The notes below the pieces were generated by a model. The model did not search any database. It was not told where the DNA came from and was given only the letters and a program-made list of their open reading frames with translations. Both the position numbers and the translations under genes were made by a program. Below, piece by piece: positions 1 through 5,643 of a DNA stretch of 7,970 bases. This stretch comes from Bifidobacterium breve (lineage in GTDB: Bacteria; Actinomycetota; Actinomycetes; Mycobacteriales; Mycobacteriaceae), in the NCBI GenBank assembly GCA_943331415.1, contig CALQLM010000032.1, positions 1 to 7,970 on the forward strand, in the 5' to 3' direction. Every line of letters starts with the position of its first letter. The stretch's first letter is position 1.

Positions 1-594
1 AGTGAACTCGTCGTGGAGATGAGTCCCGGCGCAATCGACAGCATCCTGGCCGCTCCGGATGAACCCGTGGTGGCGAGCGCCCGTCCGGTCGGGCCCGGCG
101 GTGCCACGTTGCTCGCGGTGTGCACGCTCAGCCACCGCGGGATTGTCATCGGCGGGGGGACGGTGCGGACGATGCCACTGGCCGGCGGACCCGATGAACC
201 CCTGTGGCGCGGAGACGACCCTCTGGTCCGCACACCGAACACCTCACTGGCCGAATTGATGGCGGTGGAGCCGATAGCAGTCGCCGACGGCACCTATCGA
301 CTGCACCAGCAACCCGATCCGATGATCAACAACCTGATCGGGATCGTCCACGGCGGTGTCAGCAGTGCCGGACTGGAGTTGGTGGCCGCGGCAGCCATCA
401 ACCACGAACAGTCCCAGCCGTTCCGCACCGCCTCAATTCGGATCAACTTCCTGCGGCCGTTCCTGGCCGGTGCACAATCTGTCTATGAAGGAACAGCCCT
501 GCGGATCGGGCGCACGTCGGCCATCGGGGATTCCCGCGCCGTGGGCGATGACGGGAAGACCTCGGTCATCGCACGCGTCACCGGCTACCGGTAG
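1..594 (+). CDS. Tandem hotdog-fold (PaaI-like) acyl-CoA thioesterase, 5' end outside window
   Basis: Probably hydrolyses an acyl-CoA thioester to free acid and CoA in the cytoplasm. Numbering from the GTG at base 13, residues about 75-193 form a complete hotdog domain: a conserved NLIGIVHGG stretch (His113-Gly114-Gly115) leads into the central helix, with Glu122 where hotdog thioesterases carry their catalytic acid, followed by the strands IRINFLRPF and the C-terminal VIARVTGYR. Residues about 15-55 (VVASARPV, then GIVIGGGTVRTMP) look like the last strands of a second, upstream hotdog domain. The frame is open to base 1, so the true start very likely lies left of the window and GTG 13 and ATG 19 are internal; this is inference. 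The gene ends 17 bases before an acyl-CoA dehydrogenase on the same strand, so the two are probably co-transcribed, and the enzyme may free CoA from intermediates of that pathway. The substrate cannot be read from the sequence. Confidence 0.8.
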   Translation, partial: SELVVEMSPGAIDSILAAPDEPVVASARPVGPGGATLLAVCTLSHRGIVIGGGTVRTMPLAGGPDEPLWRGDDPLVRTPNTSLAELMAVEPIAVADGTYRLHQQPDPMINNLIGIVHGGVSSAGLELVAAAAINHEQSQPFRTASIRINFLRPFLAGAQSVYEGTALRIGRTSAIGDSRAVGDDGKTSVIARVTGYR

Positions 595-600
595 CGGACT

Positions 601-606
601 GGAGAA
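601..606 (+). promoter_or_regulatory. Ribosome binding site of the first acyl-CoA dehydrogenase
   Basis: GGAGAA lies 5 bases before the ATG at 612, inside the 17-base gap after the thioesterase stop. It supports that ATG as the start and an operon read-through arrangement, since the gap is too short for a separate conventional promoter. Confidence 0.7.
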
Positions 607-611
607 CACCC

Positions 612-1775
612 ATGGCTGACACCTTCGAGGCGCTGAACGTCAATGAGCCGGAATTGGCGGAACTTCGCGGCGCACTGCGGGAGTTCCTGATCGCCGATCG
701 CGACGAATTCGGCTGGCAGCCGGCAGTCGACGCATGGCTGTCCAAATGGGACGAAGCCTTCAGTGCGCGATTGGGAGATGCCGGCTTTCTGGGGCTGACG
801 ATTCCTCCGGAGTACGGCGGCCAGGGGCTGGGCCACCTACACCGCTCTGTGGTGACCGAAGAACTACGGGCGGCCGGCGCGCCGGTCGCCGCACACTGGA
901 TCGCCGACCGCCAGGTGGGGCCGGGCCTGCTGTCGTATGGCACCGAGGAGCAGCGTCAGCGAATATTGCCCAGAATCGCTGCGGGACGGTACTTCTCAGC
1001 GATCGGCATGAGCGAGCCACAGGCAGGATCGGATCTGGCGGCCGCCGCGATGAAGGCGGTCCGCACCGACGGCGGCTGGATCCTCTCCGGAAAGAAGGTA
1101 TGGACCAGTGGCGCGCACCTGGCCCACCAGGTGGTAGTGCTGGCCCGCACCAGGCCGCTGGACACCGCGCACCGGCACGCCGGATTCAGCCAGTTCATCG
1201 TGCCCACCGACTCCCCCGGACTTGAGATCAGCCCTATCGTGTTGCTCACCGGCGAACACCATTTCAATGAGATCGCCTTCGACGAGGTGTTCATCGACGA
1301 CAACAATCTGCTCGGAGCCGAAGGCGACGGCTGGCGGCAGGTGACGGCCGAATTGTCGTTTGAACGCAGCGGCCCCGAACGAATCCTCAGCACCGCGCCG
1401 ATGATCACCGCACTGGTGCGCTTGCTGGCCGGCCAGAAGAACCTCGACGATCACGCCGCAGCAGCCGTGGGTGATCTGCTGGCCAGGCTGATCTCCCTGC
1501 GACAACTGTCGGTGTCGGTGGCGCGGGCATTGGCCGACGGGCGCCCGCAGATCAATGAGGCCGCACTGGTCAAGGACCTGGGCACCCGCTTCGAACAGGA
1601 GTCGGTACAGCTGGCCGCCGACCTGCTCAGCTACGTCGACACCGATGCACCCGACCGGGCGGCGGTGGCGGATCTTGTGGAGGTGGCGGGCCTGCATGCG
1701 CCGATGTTCACCCTTCGCGGCGGCACGAACGAAGTGCTGCGCGGCATGGTGGCCAAGGGCATGGGGGTCCGATGA
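612..1775 (+). CDS. Acyl-CoA dehydrogenase, catalytic (alpha) subunit of heteromeric pair 1
   Basis: An FAD-dependent FadE-family enzyme that forms the alpha,beta double bond of an acyl-CoA. The 387 residues show the three-part ACAD fold: a helical N-terminal domain with IPPEYGGQGLG (residues 64-74), a middle beta domain opening with IGMSEPQAGSDL (131-142), which contacts substrate and flavin, then GKKVWTSG (160-167), and a helical C-terminal domain. The MCAD-type catalytic Glu (YEGT) is absent: the C-terminus reads LRGGTNEVLRG (368-378). Glu251 in LSFERSG aligns instead with the catalytic Glu of FadE29 and isovaleryl-CoA dehydrogenase. The RxxxQFG flavin-contact helix of ordinary homotetrameric ACADs is also missing, which points to an obligate partner. 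The next gene starts inside this gene's stop codon (ATGA) and supplies that motif, so an alpha2beta2 enzyme like FadE26-FadE27 is the best reading. Family membership is very secure, the pairing is strong inference and the substrate is unknown. Confidence 0.93.
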   Translation: MADTFEALNVNEPELAELRGALREFLIADRDEFGWQPAVDAWLSKWDEAFSARLGDAGFLGLTIPPEYGGQGLGHLHRSVVTEELRAAGAPVAAHWIADRQVGPGLLSYGTEEQRQRILPRIAAGRYFSAIGMSEPQAGSDLAAAAMKAVRTDGGWILSGKKVWTSGAHLAHQVVVLARTRPLDTAHRHAGFSQFIVPTDSPGLEISPIVLLTGEHHFNEIAFDEVFIDDNNLLGAEGDGWRQVTAELSFERSGPERILSTAPMITALVRLLAGQKNLDDHAAAAVGDLLARLISLRQLSVSVARALADGRPQINEAALVKDLGTRFEQESVQLAADLLSYVDTDAPDRAAVADLVEVAGLHAPMFTLRGGTNEVLRGMVAKGMGVR

Positions 1776-2809
1776 CGGTCTTGAGTGGTGGAGTGTTCGG
1801 CAGCGCCACCGATGATCTCACCGATCTTCGGGCTCTGGTGGATGACATCGGGGCGCGCTCCTTCGAGTCCCGTATCGGTCAGCGCGGTCTGCCTGATTCA
1901 TTCGATCGCAGTGCGTGGGAGCATCTCGAGGGCGCCGGGCTCACCAGGTTGGACAGCACCGTCGACTCCGGCGGCGGCCCGGCCGAGGTCGCGGTAGTGC
2001 TGCGCGCACTGGCCCGCCACGCAGTGAGCGTGCCCGCGGCCGAAACCGACGTGCTCGCCTGCTGGATAGCGGGCCGCACCGGACTCGAGGTTCCGCAGAC
2101 CGGTCCATTGACGATCGCCACCACACTCGACGCGGTGCCGTACGCGTCCGATGTGTCCGCCATTGTGCTGGCACTGCCAGACGGGAACGCGCTGCGGGTG
2201 GCGGTCTGCGATCCGGCCGAGCTGTCAATCACCAAGGGGCACAACGGTGGCGGCGAGCCTCGCGATGCGATCATCACGCACCTGCCGTCAGATACATTTG
2301 TCGTCGTCGAGGGTGCTGAGGCGGAGTTGGTGCGGCGCGGTGCCTGGGTGCGCTGCGTGCAGATCATCGGCGCACTCGACGCGGCCGTCGAGTTCTCGGT
2401 GGCCCACACCCGCGAACGCGAGCAATTCGGCCGTCCGCTCAGTGCGTTTCAGGTGGTGCAGCACTCGCTCGCTGCAATGGCCGGAGACGTGGAACGGGCC
2501 AGGGCCGCGGCCAACCTTGCCGTCGTCGCCGCTGCCGACCACGGCTTCGATAGCCAGCAGGCCGATTACGCGGTGACGGTGGCCAAAGTAACCCTGGGCC
2601 GAGTGGTGCCCGCTGTGGTCACCTCAGCACACCAGTTGCACGCGGCGATCGGCGTGACGATCGAGCACCGACTCTGGCTGGCAACCCAGCGGGCGCGCAG
2701 TTGGATCACCGAGTTCGGTGATACCGCCCACTACGCACAGCGGCTGGGTCGGCTGGCGTTGGACGCCGCCGATCCCTGGGATGTCATCATCGGCAGCACG
2801 ACGGGCTAG
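1772..2809 (+). CDS. Acyl-CoA dehydrogenase-like, non-catalytic (beta) subunit of heteromeric pair 1
   Basis: The 345-residue ATG-initiated protein overlaps the preceding ACAD by 4 bases (ATGA), implying translational coupling and a shared complex. Its C-terminal half is clearly ACAD: HTREREQFGRPLSAFQVVQH (212-231) is the helix that contacts FAD across the subunit interface, and HQLHAAIGVTIEH (287-299) is a drifted version of the usual QxHGGxGxTxEH. No catalytic acid is evident: after ITEFGD (312-317) nothing resembles YEGT, and no EPxAGSD loop is found. The middle domain is much shortened: only about 75 residues (112-186) separate the two helical domains, where about 110-120 are usual, and the GWxLxGxK strands cannot be found. 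Likely role: structural partner that completes the FAD site of the 612-1775 subunit, as FadE27 or FadE28 do for theirs. A stand-alone dehydrogenase is unlikely. It ends 4 bases from the stop codon of the convergent hydratase gene. Confidence 0.88.
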   Translation: MTVLSGGVFGSATDDLTDLRALVDDIGARSFESRIGQRGLPDSFDRSAWEHLEGAGLTRLDSTVDSGGGPAEVAVVLRALARHAVSVPAAETDVLACWIAGRTGLEVPQTGPLTIATTLDAVPYASDVSAIVLALPDGNALRVAVCDPAELSITKGHNGGGEPRDAIITHLPSDTFVVVEGAEAELVRRGAWVRCVQIIGALDAAVEFSVAHTREREQFGRPLSAFQVVQHSLAAMAGDVERARAAANLAVVAAADHGFDSQQADYAVTVAKVTLGRVVPAVVTSAHQLHAAIGVTIEHRLWLATQRARSWITEFGDTAHYAQRLGRLALDAADPWDVIIGSTTG

Positions 2810-2813
2810 AAAC

Positions 2814-3593
2814 TCAGCTTCCCGTCCAATTGGGCGGCCGCTTCTCGGCGAAGGCGACCGCACCCTCCTTGGCATCTTTGGATGCGAACACCGGCATGAT
2901 GATCTTGACCTGCTCGCGCCACTGGTCCTCCGGGCTCCAACTACGCGACTCGACGATGACCCGCTTGGTGGCGGCGACGGCCAGCGGCCCATTGGCAGTG
3001 ATCCGCTCGGCCAGCTCGATCGCCGCCTCCAGGGCGTGTCCCGGTTCCGCCAATACATTGACCAGACCGAGTTCGTGCGCACGCTCGGCGGGCAGGTTGT
3101 CTCCGGTCAGCGCCAGTTCCATGGCGATCTGGTACGGGATGCGCTGCGGCAGGCGCAACAGCCCACCCCCGGCAGCCACCAGTCCGCGCTTGACCTCCGG
3201 GATACCGAACGCGGAGTTGCGGGCGGCGACGATGAGATCGGTGGCCAGAGCCAGTTCCGTTCCGCCGGCTAACGCGTAGCCCTCGACGGCGGCGATGAGC
3301 GGTTTGACCGGTGGCCGCTCGGTGAAGCCCAGACCGCGCCCCTTGACCGCGACGTTCTCGCCGCGGGCGAAGGCCTTGAGGTCCATCCCGGCGCAGAACG
3401 AGCCGCCGGCCCCGGTGACGATCCCCACCGACAGGCCCGGGTCGTCGTCAAGGGCGTCCGTCGCGTCCGCGAGGCCCTGACTGACCGCAGCGTTGACCGC
3501 GTTCTTGGCCTCGGGCCGGTTGATGGTGATGATCAGGATCCGGCCGCGCTGCTCGGTCAGGACCGATCCGTCCGTAGTGGGTTCTTCGCTCAC
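2814..3593 (-). CDS. Enoyl-CoA hydratase/isomerase (crotonase superfamily, EchA type)
   Basis: Probably hydrates a 2-enoyl-CoA to the 3-hydroxyacyl-CoA, the step after an acyl-CoA dehydrogenase in beta-oxidation. The 259 residues match the family's normal length. Landmarks in order: ITINRPEAKNAVN (22-34), the CoA-binding and oxyanion-hole segment GSFCAGMDLKAF (64-75), the second oxyanion segment AGGTELAL (109-116) and FGIPEVKRGL (129-138), then ANGPLAV and the C-terminal AFAEKRPPNW. Both glutamates used by classical hydratases are present (Glu113 and Glu133), favouring a true hydratase over an isomerase or a dead homologue. The call cannot separate it from EchA19-like sterol side-chain hydratases or general ones. 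The start is GTG at 3593; the upstream sequence has only a weak GGCGG, but TACGAT sits 6 bases before the GTG, consistent with a leaderless mRNA. It is divergent from the hydrolase-ACAD operon and convergent with the first ACAD operon. Confidence 0.92.
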   Translation of the reverse strand: MSEEPTTDGSVLTEQRGRILIITINRPEAKNAVNAAVSQGLADATDALDDDPGLSVGIVTGAGGSFCAGMDLKAFARGENVAVKGRGLGFTERPPVKPLIAAVEGYALAGGTELALATDLIVAARNSAFGIPEVKRGLVAAGGGLLRLPQRIPYQIAMELALTGDNLPAERAHELGLVNVLAEPGHALEAAIELAERITANGPLAVAATKRVIVESRSWSPEDQWREQVKIIMPVFASKDAKEGAVAFAEKRPPNWTGS

Positions 3594-3599
3594 CCGCCG

Positions 3600-3605
3600 A
3601 TCGTA
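3600..3605 (-). promoter_or_regulatory. Putative -10 element (TACGAT) for a leaderless hydratase transcript
   Basis: Read on the minus strand, TACGAT fits the mycobacterial TANNNT -10 pattern and ends 6 bases before the GTG at 3593. That places the expected transcription start at or next to the start codon. No good -35 is needed or seen; its place would fall in the first codons of the divergent gene. Short motifs like this arise by chance, so the support is the spacing plus the lack of a convincing Shine-Dalgarno. Confidence 0.45.
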
Positions 3606-3612
3606 ACGGCCG

Positions 3613-3618
3613 CATAAT
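3613..3618 (+). promoter_or_regulatory. Putative -10 element (CATAAT) for a leaderless hydrolase operon transcript
   Basis: CATAAT is the most A/T-rich hexamer of this short intergenic region and keeps the two key -10 positions (A2, T6). It ends 7 bases before the ATG at 3626, the spacing expected if the mRNA begins at that ATG. It overlaps the alternative ATG at 3617, which argues against that start. Inferred from motif and spacing only. Confidence 0.45.
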
Positions 3619-3625
3619 GGCAGCC

Positions 3626-4519
3626 ATGCCCAATGAGGACATCCATCCCGAACTCCGTCGCGCGGCGCGGTTCATCCCGAATTTCACGATCCGCCCCTGG
3701 GCGCTGCCACTGGTACGAACGCTGACCAACCTGCGCAAGCCCTCGAACACCGGGATCGACGTCCTGACGCTGCCGTCGGGGGCCGGCGTGCGACTGCACC
3801 GTCCGGCCAACGCCGCGGACCCGACGCCGGCACTGCTGTGGATCCACGGTGGGGGCTACCTGTTCGGCACCGCAGCCCAGGATGACGATGTGTGCCGGCA
3901 GTACGCCGAACGCCTTGGTATCACGGTGGCCGCGGTGGACTACCGGTTGGCACCGGAGCATCCGTATCCGATACCGCTGGAGGACTGTTACAGCGTGCTG
4001 ACGTGGCTGGCACGACTGCCCGGGATTGATTCCGAGCGCATCGCGATCGGCGGAGCCAGTGCCGGCGGTGGATTGACGGCGGCACTGGCATTTCTGGCGC
4101 GCGACCGCGCTGAGGTGAGACCGGTACTGCAGGTGCTCTCCTACCCGATGCTCGACGACCGCAGCGTCGATCCGTCGTTGGATGACACCGGTTTCCGGCT
4201 CTGGAACACCTCGAGCAACCGCATCGGGTGGCAGTCCTATCTCGGTGGTGCCGACCCCGCGGTTGCAGTGCCGGCACGACGCGCGGATCTCGCCGGACTA
4301 CCGCCGGCCTGGCTGGGGGTGGGAACTCTCGACCTGTTCCACGATGAGGATCTCGTCTATGCCGACCGCCTCAATGCCGCCGGTGTGCCCTGCGAGGTCC
4401 ACGTGGTTACCGGGGCGTTCCACGGCTTCGACCGGATCGCCGCGAAGTCCTCCATCGCGCGGTCGTATTTCGAAAGTCAGGCCGAGAGTCTGCGCCGCGC
4501 ACTGGGGTTGGCGGGGTGA
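3626..4519 (+). CDS. Alpha/beta hydrolase, hormone-sensitive lipase (HSL) family esterase
   Basis: A carboxylester hydrolase of the HSL/LipH-LipN type, likely cytoplasmic as no signal peptide or membrane segment is seen. Numbered from the ATG at 3617 (300 residues; subtract 3 for the chosen start), it has the HSL oxyanion motif HGGGYLFG (77-84), DYRLAPEHPYP (108-118), nucleophile elbow GGASAGGG (145-152) with Ser148, acid Asp239 in GTLDLFHDED and His269 in GAFHGF. The triad is complete, so activity is expected. The start is uncertain: ATG 3617 lacks a Shine-Dalgarno, while ATG 3626 (MPNEDIHPEL) lies 7 bases after a -10-like CATAAT and suits a leaderless mRNA. The stop overlaps the next ACAD gene by GTGA, so it heads an operon with a dehydrogenase pair. 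It may remove an acyl or ester group from the substrate or open a lactone; which of these is not shown by the sequence. Confidence 0.92.
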   Translation: MPNEDIHPELRRAARFIPNFTIRPWALPLVRTLTNLRKPSNTGIDVLTLPSGAGVRLHRPANAADPTPALLWIHGGGYLFGTAAQDDDVCRQYAERLGITVAAVDYRLAPEHPYPIPLEDCYSVLTWLARLPGIDSERIAIGGASAGGGLTAALAFLARDRAEVRPVLQVLSYPMLDDRSVDPSLDDTGFRLWNTSSNRIGWQSYLGGADPAVAVPARRADLAGLPPAWLGVGTLDLFHDEDLVYADRLNAAGVPCEVHVVTGAFHGFDRIAAKSSIARSYFESQAESLRRALGLAG

Positions 4520-5643
4520 GCGCCGTGACGTCGGTGCTGACCGAACAGCAGAGTGACCTGCGCGACGCTATCGCTGATCTCCTCGCCAAGCGTTCGCCCG
4601 AGGCGCAGGTACGGCGGCTGATGTCCGAGGACACCGGCCATGACCCCGGCCTGTGGGCCGAGTTGGCGGCGATGGGACTGCTCGGCCTGATAATCCCCAC
4701 CGAATTCGGCGGGGCTGGGGCCGGGGCGACCGACCTTGCCGTGGTGGCCGAGCAGATGGGCCGGGTGTTGATGTGCGGGCCGTATCTCTCGACCGCTGTG
4801 CTCACTCCATATCTGTTACTCGCGTCCGGCGATACGGCCGAATGCGCAGAGGTGTTGCCGCGGATCGCCGCAGGCGAACTGATTGCGACGGTGGCCTTCG
4901 CCGAGACCGGTTCGGCACGTCCACCGGTGCACCCGGCGACGACGGCGACTGCGGATGGTGACGGATGGCGGCTGACGGGTGAGAAGACTTTCGTACTCGA
5001 TGCGTCAACTGCCGAACGGTTCTATGTCACGGCCCAGTATTCCTCCGGCACAGCGATTTTCGCCGTTGAGCGGTCCACTCCGGGACTCTCGATCACACCG
5101 CTGACCACGGTGGACCAGACCCGCAAACTTGGTCAGCTGACTCTGTCCACTACTGCCGCACGGCTGATCGGCCGGGCGGGGTCTGGTCAGTCGGCACTGG
5201 AGACCGCACTCGACAATGCAGCAGTGGCCTTAATCGCCGAGCAGGCCGGCGGTGCCATGCACGCCATGCAGATGGCCACCGACTACGCCCGGGTCCGCCA
5301 CCAATTCGGCCGTGCCATTGGCAGCTTCCAGGCAATCAAACACATGTGCGTCGACATGCTGCTGGAGGCGCAGTCGGCGTACTCGGCCGCCCGCCATGTC
5401 GCCGCGGCGTTCGACGCGGGTGAGCCGGACCGGGTGGCCGATCTCGCGCTGGCACAGGCCTACTGTTCGGACGCCTTCGTCTTCGTCGCAGCGACCTCTA
5501 TCCAGGCCCATGGCGGAATCGGTTTCACTTGGGAACACCCGGCCCATCTCTATCTGCGTCGCGCCCGCACCGATGCCCAGATTTTCGGCGACCCGGCCTG
5601 GCACCGGGAGCGCTACGTTCGGCTGAAGGAGGAGCATTCGTGA
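4516..5643 (+). CDS. Acyl-CoA dehydrogenase-like, non-catalytic (beta) subunit of heteromeric pair 2
   Basis: A 375-residue FadE27/FadE28-like protein. Its start is the GTG overlapping the hydrolase stop (GTGA); GTG 4525 is a close alternative. N-terminal domain: LTEQQSDLRDAI (8-19) and IIPTEFGGAGAG (59-70). The middle domain is complete (DGDGWRLTGEKTF, 147-159), but the TEPxAGSD loop is degraded to AETGSARP (129-136). The C-terminal domain has the FAD-contact motifs YARVRHQFGRAIGSFQAIKH (257-276) and QAHGGIGFTWEH (330-341). Where MCAD-type enzymes have the catalytic Glu of IYEGT, this protein reads IFGDP (356-360), so it should lack that base. It complements the following gene, which starts in its stop codon (GTGA), and the pair probably forms one alpha2beta2 dehydrogenase with composite FAD sites. 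Two rare TTA leucine codons (4816-4818, 5230-5232) stand out in this G+C-rich setting. Beta before alpha is the order of FadE28-FadE29. Confidence 0.92.
   Translation: MSAVTSVLTEQQSDLRDAIADLLAKRSPEAQVRRLMSEDTGHDPGLWAELAAMGLLGLIIPTEFGGAGAGATDLAVVAEQMGRVLMCGPYLSTAVLTPYLLLASGDTAECAEVLPRIAAGELIATVAFAETGSARPPVHPATTATADGDGWRLTGEKTFVLDASTAERFYVTAQYSSGTAIFAVERSTPGLSITPLTTVDQTRKLGQLTLSTTAARLIGRAGSGQSALETALDNAAVALIAEQAGGAMHAMQMATDYARVRHQFGRAIGSFQAIKHMCVDMLLEAQSAYSAARHVAAAFDAGEPDRVADLALAQAYCSDAFVFVAATSIQAHGGIGFTWEHPAHLYLRRARTDAQIFGDPAWHRERYVRLKEEHS
5626..5634 (+). promoter_or_regulatory. Strong Shine-Dalgarno deciding the start of the second catalytic ACAD
   Basis: AAGGAGGAG, near-perfect to the anti-Shine-Dalgarno, lies 5 bases before the GTG at 5640 and within the last codons of the preceding gene. 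It fixes the downstream start at 5640 rather than at the upstream in-frame start at 5529, and suggests the catalytic subunit is translated efficiently in its own right as well as by coupling. Confidence 0.8.

Noticed and set aside
996..1697. 233-residue open frame on the minus strand opposite the first ACAD
   Set aside because: It is antisense to a gene with complete ACAD motifs, shows no recognisable domain, and such frames are expected from biased third positions in G+C-rich DNA.
1879..2409. 176-residue minus-strand frame opposite the pair-1 beta subunit
   Set aside because: Ser/Ala/Thr/Pro-rich low-complexity translation with no motif; the plus-strand ACAD C-terminal signature and the ATGA coupling support the sense gene.
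2718..3272. 184-residue plus-strand frame across the hydratase gene
   Set aside because: It overlaps the end of one gene and is antisense to a well-supported hydratase with both catalytic glutamates; its composition is that of a shadow frame.
3594..3625. KstR or KstR2 (cholesterol regulon) operator between the divergent genes
   Set aside because: Only one AAC half-site is present with no matching GTT arm, and no CAAG/CTTG palindrome is seen; CGATCG and CGGCCG are too short to claim an operator.
4816..5232. Two TTA codons as a sign of bldA-type control or recent transfer of the 4516 gene
   Set aside because: The rest of the gene has normal G+C-rich codon use, a TTA also occurs in the carboxylesterase gene, and the TTA/bldA system is established in Streptomyces, which this window does not suggest.
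5529..5639. Longer N-terminus for the second catalytic ACAD, starting at 5529
   Set aside because: The extra 37 residues lie fully inside the preceding gene in another frame, are Arg/Pro-rich shadow sequence, and a strong AAGGAGG precedes GTG 5640, which gives a normal ACAD N-terminus.
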